From GCA-003244245 sp036521655 (GTDB lineage: Bacteria > Actinomycetota > Actinomycetes > Mycobacteriales > Pseudonocardiaceae): DNA of 47,830 nt. Both the position numbers and the translations under genes were made by a program. This document shows positions 14,887 to 24,183 of the stretch, piece by piece; positions within the stretch are counted from its first letter, which is position 1, and each line of letters opens with the position of its first letter. The notes beneath the pieces are model-generated. The model was not told where the DNA came from. It made no database searches and saw only the letters and a program-made list of their open reading frames with translations. The DNA is taken from positions 1-47,830 of the forward strand of contig DATDHI010000177.1 in NCBI GenBank assembly GCA_036521655.1, read 5' to 3'.

Positions 14887-17800
14887 GCGTGTTCGACTTG
14901 CCACGCCTGCACTTTTCCGGGGTAGCGACGACCAAGTTGCCCACCGGTCCGCGCAGCGGTCTTGTCGATCTAGCGACGAACACCGTGCTTACCGAGGAAG
15001 GGCCGTTTCCGGCGAACCGTCCGGCCCAGGAGTACCACGACTATCTCGACCAGCACGGTACGCGTTTCGACGCGGCAGGACGTGTGACGGAAAGCGGAGA
15101 ATTCAACTCCCTGAAGGGCTGGAATTTCGGCGGGAACGGGCACTTCTGGATCGACGCGAGGATCGTGAGCGTGGAGGTGTCAGCAGGTTGCATCGACGTC
15201 GGGGACGCGGTGGTCGGACGAAACGTCGACATGTGGGGGCACTACAACGAGTATCTCGCCACCACGGTCAATCGAGCCAGGGTTTTCGACGTCGATCCGT
15301 CCTCGAACTGGACTACCACGCTGATGGTTGGCCAATTCTGCTGCGGCCGTGCCGGACGCTCCCACGACGTCGGTTACATGTTCACCGGCGATGTGCAGGG
15401 TCTACACCCACCGAGATGGCACAATGTCAACCACATGATGGATGTCGGCCGCCACTATCTGGCGCCACAGTTGCGGCGGTCCGCCCTTTACCAGTTCGTC
15501 GTGCGCAAAAGCGATGGGCTGAACTGGCTTGATGAGACATCCGTCTCCTCCGCCGTTGTCCTCCTGCGCTCCATTGTTGATTCCGCCGGGGTGGACGGTT
15601 TGGTAGTGCAGTTCGCTCTCAGTAACATGTCCACCCCGCTGGCGCCGGACTCCCCCAATCACTGGGATCTGCGGGGGACGATCGCACCGTGGCGGGCGCA
15701 CGAGTTACGCACATATCCGGCCGGACGGCTGCTCATCCCGCAGCGGCCGTGGCAGGAGAGCAACAACGCTGGGCTGCACAACATCACCGTCGACGTGACA
15801 CCCGATCGCGTCACGCTCAATATGATCAATGCGGTGCCGGCGACATGTCGAGCCGAGAACTGTGGACCCGGATCGACTCACCAGCTTGGTCCCCTGCTCG
15901 ATGTGGGCGATCTGGAACTGCGCACAGTGGGCACGGATCAGCTCGTCGCTGCGGTGCCCGCTCAGGTGTACCTCGGCACCGACTTCATCGTGACCAGCGG
16001 TATTGTGACGATTCCGGTCGGGGCGCCGGATCAGGTGGCCGGTGAGCAAGCACTGCGCCTGGTGGGAACGGGCGCCCACGGCAACCGGGTTGTGCTGCTC
16101 ACCGAACAGGAAACCAATCTTCAGGTCGATGACGCCTCCCTCATCCTCGACCACCCCAAGGATCGCAACGACATCGGCCATGACGTCGAAGTGCCGGTCC
16201 GTTCCTATGTCCGAGGCCGTCCCCGCGCCGTCGGCGCGATCACCGTGCGACAGTTCTTCAATCCCAAGGCCCTTCCGCTGGACGAGGTCGCGAGATCGAC
16301 GACGGCACGATGCTCCGACATCCAGATCGTGCGGTTGTGGGCCGGACGGCTGGGCGGTTCCGGGGATTGGTCGGACACCTGCACTGTCCGCACCGACGAG
16401 GACGGACGCGGCTGGTTCACAATCCGTGGCGCGCGAGCCGGATCGGCTCGGGTCCTGCTCTCGGCCCACCCAGACGACACACCGTGCGATGTGACGCTGC
16501 CGGGCTCTGCCGTGGTCGGCTACGACGATGGCGACTCCCTCGGCTACTGGGCCGGCAAGGGCTCGCTGTCCGTGCGGGTGCTCCCCGACGACTGGCAGCT
16601 CGACGACGTCCCCCAGCAGGACATGACGTTCGACCTGGTGTACCAGGAGATCTTCGCGTATTACGAACTGCTCAGCTCGTTCATGAAGGCCGAGGTGTTC
16701 AGCCTGGCCGATCAGTTCAGGGTGAAGACCTACGCCCGGCTGATCTGGCAGATGTGCGACCCGCGCAACAAGGCGAAGACCTACTACATGCCTCCGACGC
16801 GGGAGCTGTCCGAGCCGAAGGCACGCCTGCTGCTGAAGTTCCTGCACGCCCAGAACGCGGTCAGCGGCATACCGACCATCGTCCCGGCGACTCAGCGAAC
16901 CAACCGGGGGATCACCACCCGCAGCGACCTCGTCCCTGCGTTGCGGAACGCTGCGATGATTGAACTCGCAGTGATGCTGCAGTACCTCTATGCGGCGTTC
17001 TCGATCCCGACCTATGGCGCCGGCGTGGAATATGTGCGACGCGGTGAATGGACCGTCGAGCAGTTGCGGCTGGTATGCGGCGATGGCGGAGAAACGCGCG
17101 ACAAGGGGATGCGGAGCAGCCTACTCACCGTAGCGCGCGAAGAAATGATCCACTTCCTCGTCGTCAACAACATCATCATGGCCATCGGCGAACCATTCCA
17201 CATCCCGTCCGTCGACTTCGGCACTATCAACAACCAGCTGCTGGTCCCGCTCGACTTCTCACTCGAACCCGTGGGCGTCGGCAGCATTGCGCGATTCATC
17301 GCCATCGAGCAGCCGGAGGGCCTCATCGGCGACGTGCGGAGCGAGGGCAGCATGAGTTCGGGCTCGCTCGAGGAGGAGCACCTCTACAGCTCACTGAGCG
17401 AGCTCTACGCGAACATCCGCGAAGGGCTGCAACGTGTCCCGAATCTCTTCATGGTGGACAAGGGAAGGGGTGGCGGGGAGCACCACCTCTTCCTTCGGGA
17501 ATCGATCAACGCAGTCCACCCCGACTACCAACTCGAGGTCGACGACCTCGGCAGCGCGCTCTTCGCGATCGATGTCGTCACCGAGCAGGGCGAAGGAAAC
17601 GTACTCACCTCGGTGACGCCGGGGGAGGAGTCCCACTTCGACACCTTCCTGCGGATATCGGATCTCCTGATGACTGAGCAGATGAAGGGTGTGCGCGGCC
17701 GGCGGGCGCCGTGGAGCCCGGCATACCCGGTGGTGCGCAATCCCACGCTGCACAAGGGAAACCCAGCCAGGGAACTCGTCACCGATCCTGATACGAGGGA

Positions 17801-18185
17801 AGTCCTGCAACTGTTCAACCGGTCCTATTTCATGATGCTCCAGCTGATGACCCAGCACTTCGGTCAGTGCCCAGACTCGAGCCTGCGGCGTTCCGAGCTG
17901 ATGAACATGGCGATCGAGGTCATGACCGGTGTCATGCGGCCGCTGGCCGAGTTGCTGGTGACATTGCCCTCCGGCCGGCGGGGAAAGACCGCCGGCCCAT
18001 CGTTCGAGCTGGAATCCCTGCCGGGATACGTGTCCCGGCCTGACGTGGCGATGCGAGCCATCGCGTTGCGCTTCGAACACCTGGCGGTGGCCGCTCGCAA
18101 GTGCTCTCTCGTGGCCGTCCATGTGGCGGAGACCCTGGAGTTCTTGGCCAACTTCTTCCAGTCCTCCGACCGAGTTGCTCGATAG
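14883..18185 (+). CDS. staD: Chromopyrrolic acid synthase (StaD/RebD/VioB family)
   Basis: 1100 residues, slightly longer than RebD or VioB (about 1000). The N-terminus SVFDLPRLHFSG and the GWNFGGNGHFW segment are hallmarks of the family. A ferritin-like domain occupies about residues 675-790, with candidate metal ligands E694 (MIELAVMLQYLYAAF) and E753/E754/H757 (REEMIH). RebD/StaD couples two indole-pyruvate imine molecules into chromopyrrolic acid; VioB makes the related dimer for violacein. ATG 14883 overlaps the oxidase stop, implying translational coupling; ATG 14877 is also in frame. No VioE-like gene is nearby, so the dimer should go to an indolocarbazole. Confidence 0.9.
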   Translation: MSVFDLPRLHFSGVATTKLPTGPRSGLVDLATNTVLTEEGPFPANRPAQEYHDYLDQHGTRFDAAGRVTESGEFNSLKGWNFGGNGHFWIDARIVSVEVSAGCIDVGDAVVGRNVDMWGHYNEYLATTVNRARVFDVDPSSNWTTTLMVGQFCCGRAGRSHDVGYMFTGDVQGLHPPRWHNVNHMMDVGRHYLAPQLRRSALYQFVVRKSDGLNWLDETSVSSAVVLLRSIVDSAGVDGLVVQFALSNMSTPLAPDSPNHWDLRGTIAPWRAHELRTYPAGRLLIPQRPWQESNNAGLHNITVDVTPDRVTLNMINAVPATCRAENCGPGSTHQLGPLLDVGDLELRTVGTDQLVAAVPAQVYLGTDFIVTSGIVTIPVGAPDQVAGEQALRLVGTGAHGNRVVLLTEQETNLQVDDASLILDHPKDRNDIGHDVEVPVRSYVRGRPRAVGAITVRQFFNPKALPLDEVARSTTARCSDIQIVRLWAGRLGGSGDWSDTCTVRTDEDGRGWFTIRGARAGSARVLLSAHPDDTPCDVTLPGSAVVGYDDGDSLGYWAGKGSLSVRVLPDDWQLDDVPQQDMTFDLVYQEIFAYYELLSSFMKAEVFSLADQFRVKTYARLIWQMCDPRNKAKTYYMPPTRELSEPKARLLLKFLHAQNAVSGIPTIVPATQRTNRGITTRSDLVPALRNAAMIELAVMLQYLYAAFSIPTYGAGVEYVRRGEWTVEQLRLVCGDGGETRDKGMRSSLLTVAREEMIHFLVVNNIIMAIGEPFHIPSVDFGTINNQLLVPLDFSLEPVGVGSIARFIAIEQPEGLIGDVRSEGSMSSGSLEEEHLYSSLSELYANIREGLQRVPNLFMVDKGRGGGEHHLFLRESINAVHPDYQLEVDDLGSALFAIDVVTEQGEGNVLTSVTPGEESHFDTFLRISDLLMTEQMKGVRGRRAPWSPAYPVVRNPTLHKGNPARELVTDPDTREVLQLFNRSYFMMLQLMTQHFGQCPDSSLRRSELMNMAIEVMTGVMRPLAELLVTLPSGRRGKTAGPSFELESLPGYVSRPDVAMRAIALRFEHLAVAARKCSLVAVHVAETLEFLANFFQSSDRVAR

Positions 18186-18201
18186 GCAGGCGATGGGCGT
18201 G

Positions 18202-19809
18202 ATGACGAGCGCTACGCACGAGACCGATGTGTTGATCGTCGGTGGCGGCCCGGTGGGCATGGCATTGGCGTTGGACCTCAAGCACCGCGACGTCAACTTC
18301 ATGATTATCGAGGCCGGCGACGGATCGGTGTCCCATCCGAAGGTCAGCACTATCGGACCGCGATCGATGGAGTTCTTCCGCCGCTGGGGTATCGCGGACA
18401 AGATCCGCAACGCCGGCTGGCCCGGGAGCTACCCGCTCGACGTTGCGTGGGTCACCAAGGTCGGCGGGCATGAGGTGTACCGGCTGTGCCGTGGTACCGC
18501 TGACAGCCGCCCTATGCACGTGCACACTCCTGAGCCGGACCAGATCTGTCCCGCGCACTGGCTGACACCGCTGCTCATGCGGGAGGTGGGGACGCATCCG
18601 GACGGTCCGTTGCGGATGCGGTGCAAGCTCGAAAGCTTCATCGATCACGACGACCACGTGGTCGCCACGATCACCGACCTTGCCGACGGGTCAGCTCTGA
18701 CGGTCCAGGCGCGATTCATGGTCGCCTGTGACGGTGCCTCCTCACTGGTGCGCAGAGCCTGTGACATCGCCTCGCCGGCGCGCTACGAGACCCGCGTGTT
18801 CCGCAACATCCTGTTCCGTGCGCAACACCTCCGGGAGCAGCTCGGGCAGCGCAATGCACTGCTCTACTTCCCCATGTTGTCCTCCACGGTGCGCTTTCCA
18901 ATGCGTGCGATGGACGGCCGCGCCCTGTACAACATCACGGTGGGGGTCGACGGCAGGGCGCCGGCAACACTGCCCGCCATGTCCCTGGTCACCAGCGCGA
19001 TTGCTTTCGATACCCCAGTAGAAGTGTTATTCGACACCGAATGGCACCTGACGCACCGTGTCGCCGAGCAGTTCCGGGTGGGACCGGTCTTCCTCGTCGG
19101 GGACGCGGCGCACACACTGTCGCCCTCCGGTGGGTTCGGTATGAACACCGGGATCTGCGGCGCGGTCGATCTGGGGTGGAAGCTGGCGGCCGAACTCGAC
19201 GGATGGGCCGGTTCTGAGCTCCTCGACACCTACCAGGCAGAACGCCGGCCCATCGCGTTGGAGAGTCTGGAAGAGGCGAACGTGAACCTGCTCCGCACGA
19301 TGAAGCGGACGGTGTCGCCTGATCTGCATCTGGACTCCCCGGAGGGGGAGCGCGCGCGAGCTGAGATGGCTGAGCGGTTGGAGCGCAGCGACGTGCGTCG
19401 CGAATTTGACGCGCCGATGATGCACTTCGGATTCCGCTACGCATCACCGATCGTCGTTCCCGATCCGGTAGCGCCCGCTCCCGCTTCCCCGGACTGGCGG
19501 CCGAATGCTGTTCCGGGCTCTCGCGCCCCGCACTCATGGCTGCGGACAGGTGTGTCGACCCTCGACCTGTTCGGTCGCGGATTCTCCCTACTGTGCTTCG
19601 CCGAGTCTGACCAGAGAGAGGGGGTCGAGCAAGCTTTCGCTGATCGTCGGGTCCCGCTCGAGACCACAGTATGCGGTGACGCGAGGACGGCCGGGCTATA
19701 CGAGTACCCCTTTGTCCTGGTAAGGCCGGACGGGCATGTGGCATGGCGCGGTAACGACCTGCCATCAGACGCGAGCTGGCTCGTGGACAAGGTCCGCGGA
19801 GCCGGGTGA
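18202..19809 (+). CDS. staC: FAD monooxygenase, StaC-like (indolocarbazole aglycone)
   Basis: 535 residues of the PheA/RebC flavin hydroxylase class. FAD motif DVLIVGGGPVGM (14-19), ribityl motif VFLVGDAAHTLSPSGGFGMN (about 297-314), and long stretches typical of RebC/StaC (PEPDQICPAHW, LDLFGRGFSLL, LVDKVRGAG at the end). By alignment from memory (offset 5), R235 equals RebC Arg230, which binds the substrate carboxylate. L221 and N244 occupy RebC Phe216 and Arg239. StaC has small/neutral residues there (Val and Asn), and changing RebC to them shifts output toward the staurosporine aglycone. K252c is therefore predicted. ATG 18202 fits family starts; ATG 18193 is possible. Confidence 0.9.
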   Translation: MTSATHETDVLIVGGGPVGMALALDLKHRDVNFMIIEAGDGSVSHPKVSTIGPRSMEFFRRWGIADKIRNAGWPGSYPLDVAWVTKVGGHEVYRLCRGTADSRPMHVHTPEPDQICPAHWLTPLLMREVGTHPDGPLRMRCKLESFIDHDDHVVATITDLADGSALTVQARFMVACDGASSLVRRACDIASPARYETRVFRNILFRAQHLREQLGQRNALLYFPMLSSTVRFPMRAMDGRALYNITVGVDGRAPATLPAMSLVTSAIAFDTPVEVLFDTEWHLTHRVAEQFRVGPVFLVGDAAHTLSPSGGFGMNTGICGAVDLGWKLAAELDGWAGSELLDTYQAERRPIALESLEEANVNLLRTMKRTVSPDLHLDSPEGERARAEMAERLERSDVRREFDAPMMHFGFRYASPIVVPDPVAPAPASPDWRPNAVPGSRAPHSWLRTGVSTLDLFGRGFSLLCFAESDQREGVEQAFADRRVPLETTVCGDARTAGLYEYPFVLVRPDGHVAWRGNDLPSDASWLVDKVRGAG

Positions 19810-19818
19810 GCCGATTGG

Positions 19819-21087
19819 ATGAGAACCGTGGCTCAGCAAACACTACGGCGATTTGACGTGACCGGCTGGGCGCCGGAGAACGTCGCCAACCCCTATCCTG
19901 TGTACCAACGCTACCGGGACAACGACCCGGTCCATTGGAGCCCCCCGACAGCAGAGTCGGCGGGTGCCTGGTACGTGTTCGGCTATAACGACGTCGCGAG
20001 TGTGTTGTCGAGCCAGCACTTCGGGCGAAGTTCCCGCGTCACGCGTGCCGGAGACCCCGCAAGGCCTGCTCTCGTGCCCGCTGGCTACGACAGCCTGCGC
20101 CGAATCGTTCTGAACTGGCTGGTTTTCCTGGACCCGCCGCAACACACGCAGCTGCGTTCCCTGGTCAACAAGGAATTCTCACCCAAGGTCGTGGCTGCCC
20201 TGTGTACGCGGATCCAGGATATCGCCACTAATCTCATCGCAACGCTGCGGGAGAAGCCGATCATCGAGTTGGTGGACGACTTCGCCGCCCCCTTCCCGAT
20301 CCTTGTCATCTCAGAACTGCTTGGCGTGCCGGAGGACCTGTGTAGCTGGTTCCGGGAGTGTGCCGTCTCGCTGCAGGAAGCCAGCACGACGCGGGCGGGT
20401 CGACACGCGGACGGCTATGCAACGGCGGAGACTGCGGCGCAGGAGCTCGCCGGCTATTTCCGGCAGGAGGCACAGCGGCGCCGCGGCAAGGGCCACCACG
20501 ACCTGGTCTCCCTGCTCGTGCAGGCCAGGGAACGCGGCGAACTCCTTACCGACGACGAGATCGTCGCCACCTGTATACACCTGCTGACCGCCGGGCACGA
20601 GACGACAACGAACCTCATCTGCAAATCGGTACTTGCACTGCTCGGGAATCCCGAGGTGCTCCACGAGCTGCGCGCTCATCCTGAGCTCATGCGGAATGCG
20701 GTGGACGAACTGGTCCGGTACGACTCCCCGGTGCAAATGGTGACTCGCTGGGCGTACCGGGACGAGGTGCTCCGCGGACGCGGCATTCACCGCGGGGACA
20801 AGGTCGTGCTCGTGCTTGGTTCAGCCAACCGCGATCCCCGCCAGTTCTCCGACCCCGATTCCTTGTGTCTCCATCGGAGTGCCAGCCGTCATTGTGGCTT
20901 CGGTCTCGGCATCCATTATTGCCTGGGTGCGACCTTGGCGCGGGCGGAGGCCGAGATCGGACTGACCACGCTATTCGAGAGCCTTCCCCAGCTCAGCCTG
21001 ACCGATGAGCCGGTGCGGTATGCCGAGGACATGGTCTTCCACGGGCCGGCCCGCCTGGTACTCCGGACCCTGGGTGAGCACGAGTAA
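19819..21087 (+). CDS. staP: Cytochrome P450, StaP/RebP-type aryl-coupling enzyme
   Basis: 422 residues. Very close to StaP/RebP (CYP245 family) as I recall them: NWLVFLDPPQHTQLRSL, SLQEASTTRAG, HLLTAGHETTTN (I-helix, A258-G259-H260-E261-T262), and FGLGIHYCLGATLARAEAEI with heme Cys368. The end YAEDMVFHGPARLVL is also shared. StaP catalyses intramolecular C-C coupling and decarboxylation of chromopyrrolic acid, jointly with StaC/RebC, to close the indolocarbazole. ATG 19819 lies 9 bases after the staC stop; GTG 19828 is an alternative closer to StaP's N-terminus. The ferredoxin partner is not encoded here. Confidence 0.92.
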   Translation: MRTVAQQTLRRFDVTGWAPENVANPYPVYQRYRDNDPVHWSPPTAESAGAWYVFGYNDVASVLSSQHFGRSSRVTRAGDPARPALVPAGYDSLRRIVLNWLVFLDPPQHTQLRSLVNKEFSPKVVAALCTRIQDIATNLIATLREKPIIELVDDFAAPFPILVISELLGVPEDLCSWFRECAVSLQEASTTRAGRHADGYATAETAAQELAGYFRQEAQRRRGKGHHDLVSLLVQARERGELLTDDEIVATCIHLLTAGHETTTNLICKSVLALLGNPEVLHELRAHPELMRNAVDELVRYDSPVQMVTRWAYRDEVLRGRGIHRGDKVVLVLGSANRDPRQFSDPDSLCLHRSASRHCGFGLGIHYCLGATLARAEAEIGLTTLFESLPQLSLTDEPVRYAEDMVFHGPARLVLRTLGEHE

Positions 21088-21099
21088 AGAGGAGTTATC

Positions 21100-22335
21100 G
21101 TGAATCGCACCGACAATGACTGCAGCAGGCAAGCTCCGGTGGTTGCGCTGTCCCTGCACCACAGGGAGGGTGACATGCTGCTGGACTTGGTCAAGCTTCC
21201 TGAGCACGGACCCGTAGTGCGCGTTCCGCACGGAGCGGGCTATGCCTGGGTCGTGTCCGATCCGCTCGTGGTCAGCAGCGTGTTGAAGGACGTGCGGTTC
21301 AGTAAGGAGGGTCGCCATGCGCCGCCATGGTTTGTCGACGAGAGCGGCTTGATCGGCTCTCCGGAGACATCGGTAGCGTCCGACATCGTCACCAGCGAGG
21401 GAGCTGAGCATAAGCGGCTGCGAAAGCTGCACATGCTCGCGCTCAGCCCCGCTCGCATCCAGAGCTGGTCGGCGACTATTACGTCAGTGACGGACGAGCT
21501 GCTGGACAACTTGGAACGCGAAGGTGGCGATACCCCGGTCGACGTGGTAAGCGGATTGTCGTATCCGTTGCCGTTGACCATCATCTGTACCCTGCTGGGC
21601 CTGCCGCGCGATGCACACCCGGTTATGCGCGACGCCAGCGAGAAGATATTCTTCGGCGGCAACGCCGCCGTGCGCGACAGTGGTCGGGGGCAACTGTACG
21701 GCACGGTAGCCGAACTGATCGACCATTGTCCTGACCGCTTGGCTGACGGTATGATCACAGATCTGATTGCGCTAACTCGAAGTGATCCGCCACAGGCCAG
21801 CCTCACTGAAGTCAAGGCGTGGATCCCGAGCCTCATACTGCCCGGACACGAGTCCACTGCCAGCCTTCTCACATCGGCGCTCTACGAGCTGTTGAAGGCC
21901 CGGCAACAAGGGGAGACTGATGTAGAATCAATCGACGCTGTGGTCGAAGAAATCCTTCGACTGCACCCGCCGTTTCCGCTTGCCACCTGGCGATTCGCTA
22001 CCTGCAACCTCACCCTGTCCGGTATCGACATCCCGAGCGGTGCACCGATACTGGTCAATCTGGCTGCCGTTAATCGCGATCGTCTCATCCACCCACAACC
22101 CGATCAGTTTATCGCAGACCGCGACCCGATCAACCACGTCAGCTTCGGGGTCGGCGCTCACTACTGCGTCGGAGCGGCACTCGCCCGCCTCGAAACCCGT
22201 ACCGCCATCTCAGCGTTCCTCCGGCGTTTCCCTGACGCGAGACTCGCCAACCCCGACGCACCAGCCACCTGGCAAAGCGATCTGCTCAGCCGGCGCATCG
22301 TCACTCTGCCCGTCATCCTGAACTTTGCACGGTAA
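21100..22335 (+). CDS. Second cytochrome P450, tailoring role unassigned
   Basis: 411 residues with a strong AGAGGAG site before GTG 21100. Heme loop FGVGAHYCVGAALARLE (Cys356), ExxR as EEILRL, and a CYP105/107-like layout. The I-helix reads ILPGHEST: Pro248 stands where most bacterial P450s have Ala, and Ser252 replaces the first Thr. It is clearly different from the preceding StaP-type enzyme. In staurosporine clusters a second P450 (StaN) forms the second C-N bond to the sugar, but no sugar or glycosyltransferase genes are present here, so StaN function cannot be assumed. Hydroxylation or another oxidation of the aglycone is equally possible. It is the last gene of the operon. Confidence 0.88.
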   Translation: MNRTDNDCSRQAPVVALSLHHREGDMLLDLVKLPEHGPVVRVPHGAGYAWVVSDPLVVSSVLKDVRFSKEGRHAPPWFVDESGLIGSPETSVASDIVTSEGAEHKRLRKLHMLALSPARIQSWSATITSVTDELLDNLEREGGDTPVDVVSGLSYPLPLTIICTLLGLPRDAHPVMRDASEKIFFGGNAAVRDSGRGQLYGTVAELIDHCPDRLADGMITDLIALTRSDPPQASLTEVKAWIPSLILPGHESTASLLTSALYELLKARQQGETDVESIDAVVEEILRLHPPFPLATWRFATCNLTLSGIDIPSGAPILVNLAAVNRDRLIHPQPDQFIADRDPINHVSFGVGAHYCVGAALARLETRTAISAFLRRFPDARLANPDAPATWQSDLLSRRIVTLPVILNFAR

Positions 22336-22510
22336 CCGCGGCTCACGCCAGTGTCCCTGAGGTCGGGACGGAAGGCGCCAGCGTGGGCCAACCTGTGGTT
22401 TGCGATGCCACACGTAGCGTTCCGTCGGTGTGGCGGTAAGCCCGAACTCGTGCCAACCCGGAGTGTCCGGCTGCCGCCAACGGTTCCAGGCGGTCTCAAT
22501 GTTGCCCCAC

Positions 22511-22850
22511 TTACCTCTCCTTGCGGTCTAGGGTGCGGTACTCGTCGGAGAGCCGGTCGAAGACCTCGCGGGCGTCGGCGTTGTACACCGCGAGCGTCTC
22601 GTAAGTGGCGAAGCAGGCCTCGTAGTCGGCGATATCGCGGGGGTCGGTGATGATGGCTGTGGCGGTTTCGGTCCCGACCATCGCCGCCCGCCGGTCGTAG
22701 AGGTGGAAGCCGTGCAGGGCACCAGGCTCTAGCTCGTCGTCGGGCAGGCTCTCGCCGATCAGGCCGCGGATAGCCGGGAACCTGCAGCAGCCCGATCACC
22801 ACCGCCGGGTGGAAGGTGCGGAGTAGCCGCGAGGCCGCTTCGAGGGGACC
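22511..22850 (-). pseudogene. Scr1/DUF5753-type regulator, C-terminal half, frameshifted
   Basis: Reading leftwards, EASRLLRTFHPAVVIGLLQV then PGY matches the start of a DUF5753 domain. After a shift near 22780 the match continues in another frame as AIRGLIGESLPDDELEPGAL, HGFHLYDRRAAMVGTETATA, IITDPRDIADYEACFATYET and LAVYNADAREVFDRLSDEYR, ending at TAA (22511-22513). The helix-turn-helix N-terminus is absent. A matching N-terminal half lies on the same strand at 24625-24884. Confidence 0.7.
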
Positions 22851-22889
22851 AGGCTGAGCGAGTCTCCGGTGAACGTGACGGCGAGCAGC

Positions 22890-22955
22890 GACAGGGCGGT
22901 GCCGCCCAGCGCCGAACAAGACCGGGATCAGGTGGATCTCGAGCTCGTGGGCGGG
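22890..22955 (-). pseudogene. Dihydrofolate reductase-like scrap
   Basis: A short leftward segment reads AHELEIHLIPVLFGAGR, like the C-terminal strand of RibD_C/DHFR-family proteins (usually DELEIHLIPVLLGxGxRLF). Nothing recognisable flanks it, so it is at most a fragment. Confidence 0.3.
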
Positions 22956-23309
22956 GCGTCGGCCGAATACTTCACCCGAACTTGGGCCACGCTGAAGCGC
23001 TAAGGAGCCGCGATGTTCGTCTTGGGCGAGAACTACGCCTGGCAAGCGATCATGCCGGTCAGGCGGTACCCGCGTGGGTGGTCGTGCTCATCGTCGCAGC
23101 AATGTCGGTGACCTTGTTCGTCAGCATCACCGCCGTGTACGGGCCTCGAACCGTCGGATGGCTGAGGCTGGTAGGGCAGCTCAGATCAGCCGACAGCCAA
23201 GTGCCAGTGGGTCGCGACCGGGGGGACTGATCACGCGCGCCGCTTCGTTCCAGCACCCTTGGAATGACGTTGGCGGTGCGGTCCACTTGAGCTAGCGTTG
23301 TCAGACGAG
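22956..23309. other. Stretch with no convincing gene; possible small membrane peptide
   Basis: A plus-strand reading ending at TGA 23230 contains one hydrophobic helix (AWVVVLIVAAMSVTLFVSIT, about 23072-23131) followed by a charged tail. No good start or ribosome site was found and no family was recognised. It may be the 3' end of a lost membrane-protein gene. Confidence 0.3.
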
Positions 23310-24128
23310 ATGGGACAGACGATCATGGGGTCAGCAGCTGATCCGGGGAAGTACGACACGATCGAGAGCCGGCCCGGCTACTACGTCGAGCAGCTCGATG
23401 TACGGGCGAGGATCGAAGGCGAAGCACGGGTCAAGCAGGTGATCGCCGCGCTGCTCGAACCGCGCGCTGGTCTGACCGTGCTGGATGTGGGTACGGGCAC
23501 CGGCGATGACGCCCTGCAGCTGGCTGGGCTTGTCGCGCCGGGAGGCAAGGTCGTCGGTCTGGACCACAGCACCGAGATGATCGGCGAGGCGCGGCGGCGG
23601 GCTAGCGGCTCGGGGTTGCCGATCGAGTTCGTGCAGGGAGATGCGCATGCGCTCGACTTCGCGGACGAGTCCTTCGACAGGTGTCGCTGCGATCGGGTTC
23701 TCATCCACGTCACCGATCCGGTAACGGCTGTTCGTGAGATGGCTCGTGTCGTTCGGCCTGGCGGCCTGGTCGTGGCGTCCGACATCGACGGCGGGACGAT
23801 GTTTGTCAATAGCTCTGACCAGACCACTGCCACCCAGCTCGGGTTGCGCGTAACCGATGGCCTGGCCAATGGATGGATCGGGCGGCGCCTGCAGCGGTGC
23901 CTCGTCGGCGCCGAGTTAACCGACGTGCGTTGCGTGCCGACGGTCGTCGAGAACACCGTCGCGTTCATGCGGATGGTGTTTGCCAATCCACTTCAGCAAA
24001 TGGTCGACGCCGGCGAGACGACCGCCGAACACGTTTCCGACTTCTGGGCCGAACTGGAAGAAGGTGAGCGTGCCGGGTGGCTGTGCTCGGGAGTCGTCTG
24101 CTTCACGGTGGCCGGCCGTAAACCGTGA
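23310..24128 (+). CDS. Class I SAM-dependent methyltransferase (UbiE-like)
   Basis: 272 residues from ATG 23310 (TTG 23298 and ATG 23325 are alternatives; no strong ribosome site). Motif I is TVLDVGTGTGDDALQLAGLV, then VVGLDHSTEMIGEAR, FVQGDAHALDFADESFDRCR and EMARVVRPGGLVVASDIDGG. The N-terminal KYDTIESRPGYYVEQ is typical of small-molecule methyltransferases of actinobacteria. The substrate is not predictable. It is intact although both sides are gene remnants, which suggests it is maintained. It is co-directional with the indolocarbazole genes but 974 bases from them, so membership in that pathway is only a possibility. Confidence 0.8.
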   Translation: MGQTIMGSAADPGKYDTIESRPGYYVEQLDVRARIEGEARVKQVIAALLEPRAGLTVLDVGTGTGDDALQLAGLVAPGGKVVGLDHSTEMIGEARRRASGSGLPIEFVQGDAHALDFADESFDRCRCDRVLIHVTDPVTAVREMARVVRPGGLVVASDIDGGTMFVNSSDQTTATQLGLRVTDGLANGWIGRRLQRCLVGAELTDVRCVPTVVENTVAFMRMVFANPLQQMVDAGETTAEHVSDFWAELEEGERAGWLCSGVVCFTVAGRKP

Positions 24129-24183
24129 GAACTACAGCGAAAAAGATCGTGGCGGGAGTTCACTGGGCGACCGCATCCACGGT

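Noticed and set aside
13354..18185. Violacein pathway (VioA/VioB-like pair)
   Set aside because: VioA/VioB homologues look like RebO/RebD, but no VioE is present and the next genes are clearly StaC- and StaP-type, so an indolocarbazole route fits better.
13354..22335. Rebeccamycin-type cluster
   Set aside because: No tryptophan halogenase, flavin reductase, glycosyltransferase or RebM-like gene is beside it, and the flavoenzyme has StaC-like residues.
22161..23045. A 294-residue minus-strand protein
   Set aside because: It overlaps the P450 end and has fragments of two unrelated families joined through frameshifts; it is better read as remnants.
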